This document shows positions 13,530 to 21,427 of a stretch of 64,000 bases of DNA, in pieces; the stretch's first letter is position 1; each line of letters opens with the position of its first letter. The translations under genes were made by a program, and so were the position numbers. Source of the DNA: Tildeniella nuda ZEHNDER 1965/U140 (GTDB taxonomy: Bacteria > Cyanobacteriota > Cyanobacteriia > Leptolyngbyales > Leptolyngbyaceae); assembly GCA_019358895.1 (NCBI GenBank), contig JAHHIG010000007.1, positions 1 to 64,000 on the forward strand, written 5' to 3'. The notes under the pieces were generated by a model that had not been told where the DNA came from, ran no database searches, and saw nothing but the letters and a program-made list of their open reading frames with translations.

Positions 13530-14781
13530 CGCTACTCTCACCATGTCTTTGCTGCGTAGTCCGGTAGGGATGTATGCAGGGTTGGCAATGGTGGGCGGTG
13601 CGTATGGCATCAACCGCAAGCACCAGCTCACAAACGGCGATTATGCTGCTGTTTTGCGTGAACCTGTCAATGGCTTTACCGAAGGCTGGCAGCACTTATT
13701 CGAGACGTTTGCCTTCAGTCGCAAGGACATTGGTGAAGCTCGCAAGTTAATCCAAGTGCAGAACCTGCAAAAAGAACTCAAGACAAATGTGCAAGCTTGG
13801 GTAGAAGCAGAGTCCATCAAAGGCGAGTGGCTAGGCGATTGCATCCGACGATCGTTGTTGGTCTGCGGTGTGAGTGGCGATGGCAAGACTACCTTTCTGC
13901 TGTGGGTCTTAGCCAAGCACTTTGAGATTGTTGCTGATCTGCATGTCACTATCTGCGACTTGGATTATGGTTCGTCGCATGAGGGCAGTGAGCCGAATTG
14001 GTGGTTTAACCTGCCGCGAGGACGCTATATCCGTGCCAGCTACGAAGAAATCCGTGATTCGATTCTGGCTGAATCGGCAGAAGTCGATCGACGTGCCAAA
14101 CTGAGCCAGGATCCAATGCAAGTGCGTAACTTCCAATCCAGGCTCTTAGTGATTGACGAGCTGATTGCAGTGATTGACATTGCGCGGTCAAAAGGTAAAG
14201 ACGAGTTTGATCCGTTTATCTCTGCCTTTAAAAATATTCTTAACCGTGGACTCAAACAGCGGGTGAAGGTAATCTGCGGTGTGCAGAATTTGACCGTGAC
14301 CGACACCGGGTTATCACTGGCGGCACAAGACTCGTTTAATACGATCGTCCTTCACACATCAGCCTTGAAAAAAGACCCATTGAAGCGCATGGGTGTTGAA
14401 GATGTAGATGCAATGCTTGAACGCGCTAAGGGCATCACAAGGATCCCAGGCTGCGATCGCATTGGTGTTGTGCGGACTAATCAAGAGATCAATATTCGCA
14501 TCATGCCGTATCTCAGCGTGGACAGCGTTGAGCTTAAGTTGCCAGAAGACGACACAGACCCGCTTGAAGTTTGGCATCAGCAAGTGTTTACAACCGCAAA
14601 GTTGGCTGAAATTGAACAGCTGGCTGAGCAGTTTTTAGCAAAAGAGATCAAGAGTCCGTTAAGGCAGATTGCGATCGACTGTGGCTTGAAAGAACTCCGC
14701 AACGCTGACCCGAAATACCAACGGGTGAAGCAGGTCTGGGAAAGTGCATTACAAAAAGTGGGGGTATTGGTTCATGGTTAG
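13489..14781 (+). CDS. Membrane-anchored P-loop ATPase, FtsK/HerA or Zot-like
   Basis: This is a 430-residue protein with two N-terminal membrane segments (IASLLLLSSATLTMSLL and VGMYAGLAMVGGAYGI). Walker A is GVSGDGKTTFLLW (about 127-139), and Walker B is SRLLVIDELIAVID (about 216-229). A later KVICGVQNLTVTDTG is placed like the sensor strand of the FtsK/HerA group (typically followed by Gln/Asn). The layout, two helices then a motor, matches DNA-pumping coupling proteins (VirD4/FtsK-like) and filamentous-phage assembly ATPases. Either role would fit the neighbouring tiny membrane proteins and wall hydrolase. Which substrate it moves is unknown. Confidence 0.65.
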   Translation: MNPKAIASLLLLSSATLTMSLLRSPVGMYAGLAMVGGAYGINRKHQLTNGDYAAVLREPVNGFTEGWQHLFETFAFSRKDIGEARKLIQVQNLQKELKTNVQAWVEAESIKGEWLGDCIRRSLLVCGVSGDGKTTFLLWVLAKHFEIVADLHVTICDLDYGSSHEGSEPNWWFNLPRGRYIRASYEEIRDSILAESAEVDRRAKLSQDPMQVRNFQSRLLVIDELIAVIDIARSKGKDEFDPFISAFKNILNRGLKQRVKVICGVQNLTVTDTGLSLAAQDSFNTIVLHTSALKKDPLKRMGVEDVDAMLERAKGITRIPGCDRIGVVRTNQEINIRIMPYLSVDSVELKLPEDDTDPLEVWHQQVFTTAKLAEIEQLAEQFLAKEIKSPLRQIAIDCGLKELRNADPKYQRVKQVWESALQKVGVLVHG

Positions 14782-14971
14782 ATTGGTTGGCACTTTGGTT
14801 ATTGCTTCGCTGCTACTGAACCTTCTAGGCTCAGGCACCATCAAACTTTCAGTGGACGTAAGCGGCACGATCAAAGTGCTCTATAACGTCGCTACGTTCA
14901 TTCTGACTGGGCAAACCCGCACGCCCACACCAGAGCAGCGCAACCCAGTACCACCAAACGGGGTTGAGTGA
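14774..14971 (+). CDS. Tiny single-pass membrane protein
   Basis: This is a 65-residue protein starting at the ATG at 14774, overlapping the ATPase stop by 8 nt. The N-terminal MVRLVGTLVIASLLLNLLGSG is a membrane segment or uncleaved signal. A beta-prone stretch and a Pro-rich tail (TRTPTPEQRNPVPPNG) follow. The gene is coupled to the next by TGATG. Small membrane subunits of this sort surround ATPases in secretion and phage-extrusion systems. Confidence 0.55.
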   Translation: MVRLVGTLVIASLLLNLLGSGTIKLSVDVSGTIKVLYNVATFILTGQTRTPTPEQRNPVPPNGVE

Positions 14972-15147
14972 TGGTACGCACAGCGATCGCCACTTACTAC
15001 TTCGTCATGCTCTGGATTGCCATGCAGATTCTTACGCCTGGGTTGATTGCGCCTGCCAACCAGGAAATTCAACGGGCGACAGGGTGGGATCTGCCAAGCA
15101 TGGGTAAAGACTCAAGTCAGATGCAGCCACCGACACCGAAGGAGTGA
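14971..15147 (+). CDS. Tiny membrane protein (58 residues)
   Basis: The frame starts with ATG at 14971, overlapping the previous stop (TGATG), and ends at 15147, three bases before the next gene. The product begins MVRTAIATYYFVMLWIAM, a membrane segment, followed by a short polar tail ending in PPTPKE. Both flanking genes are tightly spaced and it uses HIP1-containing codons like its neighbours, which supports it as real. Function unknown. Confidence 0.5.
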   Translation: MVRTAIATYYFVMLWIAMQILTPGLIAPANQEIQRATGWDLPSMGKDSSQMQPPTPKE

Positions 15148-15150
15148 GCA

Positions 15151-16875
15151 ATGGCTGAGAACGCTGACTTAGTAAGAGCCCTTACAAAAATAAATCAACG
15201 GCTGGATGGCATTGAGTCAGGACTAAAACGATCGCAGTCATCAACGAAGCGCGATCGCAAGAGCAAAGATCATGATGCTGAAAAGTTGGTCAAGTTTGTC
15301 AATCGCAAACTTAAAGCAGCTTCAGACGACATCCAGGAAGCGCTCTATCTCAATACGCTAGGCTTTCATCTGATTGCGCCGTGGGTTTGTATTGGAGTGC
15401 TGCTAGTGGGACAGCAAGCAAAAACGCTAGACCCGAAGGATTGGGTGCGCGTGGTCTTGACGATGATTAACCCTGTGGCTGGTCTAGTGCCGATGGACAG
15501 CAAGACACCTGAACCGAGCGGCGATACTGTGATTGATCTTGCCAAAGTTACAGCAGGCGAGAAGATTGGCAGTTACGAAGTCACTAGTGGCTACGGACCG
15601 CGTAACTCCCCCGGTGGTATCGGATCGACTTCCCATAAAGGTGTAGATGTGGCTTTGCCATCTGGCACACCCATTAAAATGCCTCTAGATGGCAACGTGA
15701 AATGCCATGACCAAAGTGAAGGCAATGCAGCAGGCACTTATGCAGTGATTGTGCCGACTGAAGGCACTTATGAGTTTATGGCAGCGCATCTGTCACAGTG
15801 CAACTCAGGCACCTATAAAGCAGGAGCTACGATCGCCCTTTCTGGTAACACAGGCAATTCAACTGGACCGCATTTGCATTGGGCGCAAAAGCCCAAAGGT
15901 GGTAGCTACATGCCGCCGATGCGGGGTTACTTAGAATTAGCTGTGGTGGGGCAAGCGTCGATCGTTGTGGCAAATCCAGTGATCAAGGCGATCGCCACCC
16001 AGGAATCAGGCGGCGACTATACTCAGGTCAACCGTGATTCTGGAGCGCTAGGCAAGTATCAGATCATGCCTGACAATGTGCCGTCCTGGTCGAAGGAGTG
16101 CTTAGGGCAATCGATTAGTGCTCAACAGTTTTTAGGTAGTTCCAGTCTCCAAGAAAAAATTGCGACTTGCAAACTAACACAAGAGTTTGAGCGATCGCGT
16201 AAGGCTGGTGAGAGCAGTTTTGAAGCCTGTCGATCGACCGCTGCATTCTGGTACTCAGGCAATGCCAGTAATAAGAACAGCAGCAAGCCTCAAGGCGGTT
16301 ATCCGTCTATTCAGGATTACACGATTCAGGTTTGCTCTAAGGTTGGCAAGCAGACTGAGGTTGCTGCTAGTCGTGGAGCACAGACGACCTTTGCAATATA
16401 TGCAGGTTACGAAATCGGTAGCGCTGTGAGTCTTGGCAGAGGGAAGCTGCTCACGAATTACCACGTGGTCAAAGGCAGCAATACAGTTAACGTCAAATTA
16501 TCAAACGGCTTTATTACTCGCGCCAAGTTAATCAAGCAATCCCCATCAGAAGATTTAGCGTTGTTGTCAGTCTCTACTGCGTTGCCTGGTGTGCCGCTGG
16601 CGGCAAATGTGCGTCAGGGTGAGCGAATTACAGCGATCGGTAATCAGCTTGGCAAGATGACACGCACAACGGGTAGTGTGAGCGCTATCAGTGCCATGGT
16701 GCAGCATTCAGCCCATCTCGATCGCGGCAACAGCGGTGGGGCATTGCTGAACGATCGAGGGCAGTTAGTCGGCATCAATGCTCAATGTGATGCTGATGAG
16801 CGTGGCAATTGCAAAGCTGGCGGCAATGGTTTTGCAATTCCAGTCAATAAAGTCAGGAGGTTCATCGATGGCTGA
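15151..16875 (+). CDS. Triple hydrolase: M23 peptidase, lytic transglycosylase, trypsin-like protease
   Basis: This is a 574-residue protein. A cytoplasmic coiled coil and one membrane segment (about 73-88, FHLIAPWVCIGVLLVG) lead into three enzyme domains. (1) A LytM/M23 metallopeptidase has HKGVD (H162, D166) and GPHLHW (H241, H243), the zinc ligands. (2) A lysozyme-like transglycosylase has AIATQESGGDY (E285) and GALGKYQIMP. (3) An HtrA-like S1C protease has LLTNYHVVKG (H438), EDLALL (D468) and DRGNSGGAL (S528). All key residues are present. The first two cut peptide and glycan parts of the cell wall; the third cuts protein. It lies in an ATPase/membrane-protein operon, as VirB1-type hydrolases do. 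This exact domain order is new to me. Confidence 0.88.
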   Translation: MAENADLVRALTKINQRLDGIESGLKRSQSSTKRDRKSKDHDAEKLVKFVNRKLKAASDDIQEALYLNTLGFHLIAPWVCIGVLLVGQQAKTLDPKDWVRVVLTMINPVAGLVPMDSKTPEPSGDTVIDLAKVTAGEKIGSYEVTSGYGPRNSPGGIGSTSHKGVDVALPSGTPIKMPLDGNVKCHDQSEGNAAGTYAVIVPTEGTYEFMAAHLSQCNSGTYKAGATIALSGNTGNSTGPHLHWAQKPKGGSYMPPMRGYLELAVVGQASIVVANPVIKAIATQESGGDYTQVNRDSGALGKYQIMPDNVPSWSKECLGQSISAQQFLGSSSLQEKIATCKLTQEFERSRKAGESSFEACRSTAAFWYSGNASNKNSSKPQGGYPSIQDYTIQVCSKVGKQTEVAASRGAQTTFAIYAGYEIGSAVSLGRGKLLTNYHVVKGSNTVNVKLSNGFITRAKLIKQSPSEDLALLSVSTALPGVPLAANVRQGERITAIGNQLGKMTRTTGSVSAISAMVQHSAHLDRGNSGGALLNDRGQLVGINAQCDADERGNCKAGGNGFAIPVNKVRRFIDG

Positions 16876-17296
16876 TTTAGGTTACTACGCACGGCTAGAA
16901 AGGATGAGGCGGCATCATAAGCGCTGGCTTTGGCTGGTTTGTGGGCGCTGCTGCATCACATTGCAAGCGATCGGGCAACAGCGCGGCGGCTATACAGGGT
17001 ACGCCTGCCATCACCTGAACTATGGTAGCGATCGCTTATGGTGGTCTGTTTTACCAGTTTCTAAAAGCTTTCACGACAGCGTTTTGCACGGCGTTTTATC
17101 TGGTGGTCTTTCGGCAGGCGAACAACGACGCAAGCATGGGCGCTACCCAAATCTTTTGCAAACGCTGTTGCATTGGTGGGGGAGGTTTGTGCTGTTGTGC
17201 CTGCTGCTATGTCGTTTTGTGTTGACGGTATGGCGCTACAAGTTTGAGTTAGCAACTATGACAGCGATCGGTCTTGTTCTGCACCGTTTTCTTTGA
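16868..17296 (+). CDS. Cys/Trp-rich membrane protein
   Basis: This is a 142-residue frame starting at the ATG at 16868, overlapping the hydrolase stop by 8 nt. It has a basic Trp-rich start (RHHKRWLWLVCGRCC) and a C-terminal hydrophobic segment (FVLLCLLLCRFVLTVW). A second plus-strand frame at 17022-17225 also looks membrane-like, ends in a run of cysteines, and could be the real gene or a nested one. I favour the longer frame for its coupling to the operon. Confidence 0.45.
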   Translation: MADLGYYARLERMRRHHKRWLWLVCGRCCITLQAIGQQRGGYTGYACHHLNYGSDRLWWSVLPVSKSFHDSVLHGVLSGGLSAGEQRRKHGRYPNLLQTLLHWWGRFVLLCLLLCRFVLTVWRYKFELATMTAIGLVLHRFL

Positions 17297-17314
17297 TTCA
17301 ACTGGAGCAATAAA

Positions 17315-17620
17315 ATGTCGAAGATTCTTATAGTGATTTTTGGACTTACTTTTCTAGGCGCTTTGCCTGCTTCTGCTGCAACTAAAGTTTGTGTTAATGG
17401 AGGCAGCACAGGTTTATCTGTACGTGGTGCCGACCAAAAAGCTATTGCCAAGGTGCCAATCGGTTCTCGGTGGTGTGGCGTGACAAATTATAAGGTTAAG
17501 TACAGGATTGATTTTGGGCGTGATGGCTTGGTTGATTATGTTGATGTCGCTTTTCTTAATGGCACAAAAGGTTATGTAGCAAAAACTTTTTTATTCCCTT
17601 TTAAGATTCAACGTCGTTGA
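17315..17620 (+). CDS. Secreted small SH3b-like protein
   Basis: This is a 101-residue protein behind GGAGCAA. A clear signal peptide (MSKILIVIFGLTFLGALPASA) is cut after ASA. The mature part has KVCVNGGSTGLSVRGADQ and then VPIGSRWCGV, resembling bacterial SH3 (SH3b) domains, which bind cell wall, with two Cys that could pair. It ends with a basic FPFKIQRR. It would add wall-binding capacity to the envelope module upstream. Confidence 0.6.
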   Translation: MSKILIVIFGLTFLGALPASAATKVCVNGGSTGLSVRGADQKAIAKVPIGSRWCGVTNYKVKYRIDFGRDGLVDYVDVAFLNGTKGYVAKTFLFPFKIQRR

Positions 17621-17706
17621 CACTCCCACGGCTAAAGCACGATCGGTTTTGCGGGTTCTCAGCCTCTCCCTTTTCTATAAAATTGTTATGTGTTCCAGGT
17701 TGCCCC

Positions 17707-18072
17707 ATGCAAAGTAGATCTAAGCCCGTTGTCGTCGGTGGCAGAGTTAAAGCAGAAGAAGTGAATGCGCCTGCTGAATGGCTAGAAGCGATCGCTGCTG
17801 CCATGTTTCATATCGGTGCTCAATGTCGGCGGGCGCATAAAGCGCTGGTCGATCGCTCTAGTGCTGATTCCGACTTCATGACGGATGAAGAGATTAAGGA
17901 TAAGCTCGACATGATGCATCAGAAGTATTTGGAAGCGCAGGGCGCATTGCGAAATCAGCTTTCGGAGCATCGCGCACTTCGGGCAATCCATTTCAATCGT
18001 AAAGCTGTGAAACGTCGCCTGCAAGAATTGAAAGAGGCAGAAGATAAGCACCTATACAGGAGGGAGGGCTGA
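17707..18072 (+). CDS. Hypothetical helical protein
   Basis: This is a 121-residue protein starting at the ATG at 17707 (MQSRSKPVVVGG); the longer frame from 17617 begins over the previous gene's stop and looks non-coding. It is highly charged and helical: WLEAIAAAMFHIGAQCRRAH, EEIKDKLDMMHQKYLEAQGAL and a Lys/Glu-rich tail. The stop overlaps the next start (TGATG). Function unknown; it leads a new run of small phage-type genes. Confidence 0.55.
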   Translation: MQSRSKPVVVGGRVKAEEVNAPAEWLEAIAAAMFHIGAQCRRAHKALVDRSSADSDFMTDEEIKDKLDMMHQKYLEAQGALRNQLSEHRALRAIHFNRKAVKRRLQELKEAEDKHLYRREG

Positions 18073-18470
18073 TGGACGCTAAGACACTAGCAGCATTGTT
18101 AGACGGTCGGCAGATGGGCGATGAGATTACTAAAGAGGAAGAAGCGATCGCCAAAGAGCATAGCTTGGTTGTAGCGTTTGGCTACTCCGACGACAATGTT
18201 GAATTTAGAGGCGCGATCGATGATGAGGTAGGGGCTTACGATGGCGCTGAAGTAGCAATAGTAAACGGGGCGATCGTCACTTCTAAGGATGAGTTAGCTT
18301 TCTTGGCGAAGTATCCTACTGCATCCCTGACAGGCGTTCGCAAAGTTACAGCAACATGGGAACCAGAAGGGCTAGATGCTTCATGGCTGATTGACACTGA
18401 AGGTGGCGAACCATTTGATATTTACGAGGACGAGAAATTGTTCTGTCGCGGCATGGTGTTCAAGCTATGA
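18072..18470 (+). CDS. Conserved phage-type hypothetical protein
   Basis: This is a 132-residue protein. The segment SLVVAFGYSDDNVEFRGAID followed by DEVGAYDG is a pattern I know from many phage and prophage proteins of unknown function (FGASDDLMEFRGAI-type). The C-terminus has TATWEPEGLDASWLIDTE and ends in RGMVFKL. It is coupled to genes on both sides. No activity is known. Confidence 0.65.
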   Translation: MDAKTLAALLDGRQMGDEITKEEEAIAKEHSLVVAFGYSDDNVEFRGAIDDEVGAYDGAEVAIVNGAIVTSKDELAFLAKYPTASLTGVRKVTATWEPEGLDASWLIDTEGGEPFDIYEDEKLFCRGMVFKL

Positions 18471-18673
18471 ACGACGATCGCAACCTAGACGCAATTAAGG
18501 ATAGGGCTACGACAGATGCGATCGCGCAGGCTCTGAGCACTATCGACAGCACTCTGGAGTATTGCGCTGTCTTTGTGGAAAGCAATATCGAGTATTTTGT
18601 GGACCCGAAGGACAAGCGGTTGGCAGGTACGATCGCGCAAGCTTTGAGGAACAGGAAGGTGAGCAATGGATAG
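18467..18673 (+). CDS. Hypothetical small protein
   Basis: This is a 68-residue protein overlapping the previous gene by ATGA. It is rich in short helices (DAIKDRATTDAIAQALSTID) and has a strand (LEYCAVFVESNIEYFV). It overlaps the next gene by 8 nt. No family is recognised. Confidence 0.5.
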   Translation: MNDDRNLDAIKDRATTDAIAQALSTIDSTLEYCAVFVESNIEYFVDPKDKRLAGTIAQALRNRKVSNG

Positions 18674-19031
18674 TGATCGTTTTGTGATTGAGTCGATCGA
18701 CCTTGCGCGTAATCTTTTTGGGCTATCAACTGAAGATGCAGTCGCAGCGCTAATCAGGCTTAAAATGATTCGTGGTTTGACATGGCAAGGGATACGCGAT
18801 CGTCTTCGGGCTGATTTTATTTATTTGGATGCTGACGGGCAACTAGAAACCACACCCCACTTCACATCGATCGATTGGGATGATGTCATCCAAACGCTCA
18901 CACCACCACGCCGATCGACCTGTGTTGGCTGCCGTTTTTACCACGGGGAAGTGCATCGGGGCACGCAGTTGATCTGCGCGGTGCATCCGAAAGGCTGGCA
19001 AGGTGATGTTTGCCCTGATTGGGACAGCTAA
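18666..19031 (+). CDS. Hypothetical protein with C-terminal zinc site
   Basis: This is a 121-residue protein. A helical N-part (IDLARNLFGLSTEDAVAALI) carries the sequence LTWQGIRDRLRADF. The last 30 residues hold CVGCRFYHG, ICAVHPKG and VCPDW, four cysteines plus histidines placed like a zinc ribbon. It could bind nucleic acid or a protein. It ends the coupled run; a membrane-protein gene follows after 9 bp. Confidence 0.55.
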   Translation: MDSDRFVIESIDLARNLFGLSTEDAVAALIRLKMIRGLTWQGIRDRLRADFIYLDADGQLETTPHFTSIDWDDVIQTLTPPRRSTCVGCRFYHGEVHRGTQLICAVHPKGWQGDVCPDWDS

Positions 19032-19040
19032 GGCTCCAAA

Positions 19041-19406
19041 ATGAATAAAACATTGAGACGATGGTTGATTTCTGGTTGCATGGTTGGCGCTTGCTCGATC
19101 GCGCTATTCTGGCAAGCCCCGCAAGTAGTTAACTCAAATTACTGGTACTTAGGTTTTGCGATGGATGGCGTAGCGATCGTGATGCCCGCTGCATTAGGCA
19201 TGAACATTTTCAGGCGTATGCGCCGAGCAACAAAAATGGCTGTGTTGATCTACAGCCAGACGAAGGTATGGGTTTCAAGCTGGGACTGCTTAACCTTGCC
19301 GCAGATGACCGGGGATGAGTTGTTAGAGCGATTGGCAATATTCAAAGCCGATCGTGAGTTGTTTGAATCACCGTTGAATGTTCTTAGAGGCAAAAAAGTT
19401 AGCTAA
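19041..19406 (+). CDS. Two-pass membrane protein
   Basis: This is a 121-residue protein. A first membrane segment (WLISGCMVGACSIALFW) and a second (YLGFAMDGVAIVMPAALGM) precede a cytoplasmic C-terminal domain with MTGDELLERLAIFKADRELF. No family is recognised. Its end overlaps the convergent ribbon-helix-helix gene by 8 bp. Confidence 0.5.
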   Translation: MNKTLRRWLISGCMVGACSIALFWQAPQVVNSNYWYLGFAMDGVAIVMPAALGMNIFRRMRRATKMAVLIYSQTKVWVSSWDCLTLPQMTGDELLERLAIFKADRELFESPLNVLRGKKVS

Positions 19407-19596
19407 GAGCGTGCTCTTCCCTCCTATTCGCCAACAATTGCTTGCTTTCGGGAGTGAGTGAATCTTCCAGTCCTCTCACCCACTCCCGAATCAATTCCGT
19501 TTTTGACCGCGCCACCTGATCTGAGTAGACTTCCAAAATGTCCATCTCACCAACCAAAATATCTGCGTTCAACCTGACACCTTTTCGCTTTGTCAT
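19399..19596 (-). CDS. Ribbon-helix-helix protein divergent from tnpB
   Basis: This is a 65-residue protein: KRKGVRLNADILV then YSDQVARSKTELIREWVRGL has the strand-helix-helix pattern of CopG/Arc regulators. It starts 37 bp from the TnpB start on the other strand, so one short region must hold both promoters. It may repress tnpB or be an antitoxin-like passenger. The role is inferred from fold and position. Confidence 0.55.
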   Translation of the reverse strand: MTKRKGVRLNADILVGEMDILEVYSDQVARSKTELIREWVRGLEDSLTPESKQLLANRREEHALS

Positions 19597-19633
19597 TTGC
19601 TATAATGTGAGTAGTAGTTACTCACAGCTTATC

Positions 19634-20737
19634 ATGCTCCTAGGTTTCAAGACGGAACTCAGGTTAAACAACGAGCAGCGCATAGTGTTGGCGAAACATG
19701 CTGGCACTGCTCGTCACGCTTACAACCAGGGTCTTGCTTTAACCAAACAGGTGCTTGATTGGAATACTACACACCCAGAAGATAAGATCAAGTTCCCGAC
19801 AGCAATTGACTTACACAAGTGGTACGTTGCATCTATCAAATCTGCCAATCCTTGGATATACGAAGTGTCTAAATGCGCTGGTCAATACGCGCTGAAAGCG
19901 TTGCGTGATGGGTGGGATCGGTGCTTTAAGAAAATCTCTAAGCCGCCAAAATTCAAGAAAAAAGGACAGCGTGATGCATTTAGATTAGATGGTACGATCA
20001 AAATTTTAGGCGTTAATCATCTTCAACTGCCCGTAATTGGAGTGTTGCGGACGTTTGAAAACTTGCCGCAATCGTTCAAGCCAAAGAGTGTCACGATTAG
20101 TCGTCAGTCCGATAAGTGGTTTGTTAGTTTCAATCTAGAAGTTGAGCCAACCCAGACAGAAAAAACCAATCTATCTGTAGGTGTTGACCTTGGCGTGAAG
20201 CATTTTGCTACCTTGTCTAACGGTCAAGTGTTCGACGTGCCTGCGTTGTACAAGCGGCTCAAAGTGAAGATTGCGAAGTTGCAATATGTCAACCGTCATA
20301 AAGTCATTGGCTCTCAAGGTTATAAAGACTTTCAAGCTAAAGTCGCTCGACTTCACTACCGTTTGTTTTGCGCTCGCAAGGACTTCTTAAATAAGCTGAC
20401 AACCTATCTAGCCAAAACTTTTCAGGTCGTCTGCATTGAAAATCTGAACGTATCGGGGATGCTGAAGTTTGGCAGGCTGGCGGGTGCTGTAGCCATGCTG
20501 GGCTTTTACGAGTTCCGTAGGCAACTGGCTTATAAGTGCAAGCTTTACGGTTCTCGACTGTCTGTAATCGGACGCTGGGAGCCTTCTAGTAAACTACATC
20601 ACAAGTGTGGTTGGAAGCATGAAACGCTCAAACTCTCAGACAGAATTTTCTACTGTCCTGAGTGTGATGAATCAATTGACCGTGATCTAAATGCGTCTCT
20701 GAATATAGAGCGCATCGGGCTGAGTCTCAGTTCGTGA
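19634..20737 (+). CDS. tnpB: TnpB RNA-guided nuclease of an IS200/IS605-type element
   Basis: This is a 367-residue protein; the ATG at 19634 (MLLGFKTELRL) gives the normal TnpB start. The RuvC residues are complete: D185 in GVDLGVKHFATL, E269 in CIENLNVSGM and D351 in DRDLNASLNIE. The zinc part is unusual: where relatives have SSKTCSxCG, this one reads SSKLHHKCGW (H322/H323, C325), then CPEC (C341, C344), so a His may replace the first Cys. TnpB cuts DNA guided by an RNA from the element's right end. No TnpA is present, so the element cannot move alone. Confidence 0.88.
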   Translation: MLLGFKTELRLNNEQRIVLAKHAGTARHAYNQGLALTKQVLDWNTTHPEDKIKFPTAIDLHKWYVASIKSANPWIYEVSKCAGQYALKALRDGWDRCFKKISKPPKFKKKGQRDAFRLDGTIKILGVNHLQLPVIGVLRTFENLPQSFKPKSVTISRQSDKWFVSFNLEVEPTQTEKTNLSVGVDLGVKHFATLSNGQVFDVPALYKRLKVKIAKLQYVNRHKVIGSQGYKDFQAKVARLHYRLFCARKDFLNKLTTYLAKTFQVVCIENLNVSGMLKFGRLAGAVAMLGFYEFRRQLAYKCKLYGSRLSVIGRWEPSSKLHHKCGWKHETLKLSDRIFYCPECDESIDRDLNASLNIERIGLSLSS

Positions 20738-20800
20738 AGGCTTGTGGACGTAGAAGTGCCGTCACCTACGGTTGAAGCAAGTAAATTTCAGTTTGTTCGC
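20700..20800 (+). ncRNA. Putative omega RNA / right end of the tnpB element (approximate)
   Basis: The last codons of tnpB and the next 60-70 bp (CCGTCACCTACGGTTGAAGC and surrounding bases) have the GC-rich, hairpin-prone form of TnpB right ends, from which the guide RNA is processed. CCGT-caccta-ACGG forms a small stem. The exact element end is not determined because I cannot align it to an empty site. Confidence 0.4.
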
Positions 20801-20928
20801 AAATGTAAGTAAACTATGGACGGTTAGAAGCTTTGTCGAAAGATTGCATACGATCGCTGGTTTGGAAGTGCCAAATCTTGATCCCTACGATTACGACAAA
20901 GACCCTGATAGCATTGAGAAGGTTATAG

Positions 20929-21159
20929 ATGACTGAAACTATCGATCTAATTGCTAAATACCGTCTGACGATCGTGCCAGACGATGAAGATGATGCCGTT
21001 TGGTACGCTGGTGTATTTTCATACGACTACTTTTCGACGTATGAGATATACGCTGCATTAGAAGGCGAGCTTGAGCGGCTAGGTACTGGCAGAACGATCG
21101 ACGAAGCCGTAACCGCAGCAGTAGCACTGATAGAAGCGGCTAATTCGGCATTACACTGA
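20929..21159 (+). CDS. Hypothetical small acidic protein (HicB-like layout)
   Basis: This is a 76-residue protein. YRLTIVPDDEDDAVWYAGVF, ELERLGTGRTIDEAV and AAVALIEAA form a strand-strand-helix pattern, loosely like a partial RNase-H-type HicB antitoxin, but no HicA toxin lies beside it, so I do not call it one. An open frame just upstream (ending at 20936, GLEVPNLDPYDYDKD) looks like the tail of another gene cut off by the tnpB element. Confidence 0.5.
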   Translation: MTETIDLIAKYRLTIVPDDEDDAVWYAGVFSYDYFSTYEIYAALEGELERLGTGRTIDEAVTAAVALIEAANSALH

Positions 21160-21421
21160 TCGTCGGCGTACCCTGATCAGTAGTATTTAGCGCTACAGGC
21201 TTCCCCTGCCCATTCGCATCGATTTCTATGGCACCAGTCGAGATGCTACGGCAGGTATATATTCTGCCACTGCCATCGTTTGCACGTACCTGATATAGTT
21301 CGCCTGCCACGCCAACTACTGTACCTGTTGTGGGTGGCTGTGGGACGGCATTGGCGCGATCGTTGTAGCGACTGCGGGCAAGATCTAACTGATTGCGTAG
21401 GTTAGCAGTAACGTCAGACAT
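21140..21421 (-). CDS. Short paralogue of the tail-associated protein at 21428
   Basis: This is a 93-residue protein. It begins SDVTANLRNQLDLARSRYND, like the start of the next gene (DVTDNLRSLLNTKRGDYN), and shares a small beta domain (ELYQVRANDGSGRIYT... GAIEI.. GKPVAL versus DRVVVRGHNGTVTTKN.. GAIGL.GDPVTV). It therefore looks like a copy of that gene's first domain. It is the last gene of the minus-strand tail operon. A structural or tail-tip role is inferred. Confidence 0.6.
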   Translation of the reverse strand: MSDVTANLRNQLDLARSRYNDRANAVPQPPTTGTVVGVAGELYQVRANDGSGRIYTCRSISTGAIEIDANGQGKPVALNTTDQGTPTISVMPN

Positions 21422-21427
21422 TGTTAA

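Noticed and set aside
17022-17225. A 67-codon plus frame with a Cys-rich, membrane-like product
   Set aside because: It overlaps the longer frame at 16868-17296, which is coupled to the hydrolase gene. It stays possible as a nested gene but is not called.
20929-21159. HicB antitoxin
   Set aside because: The layout is loosely similar, but there is no HicA-type toxin gene next to it.
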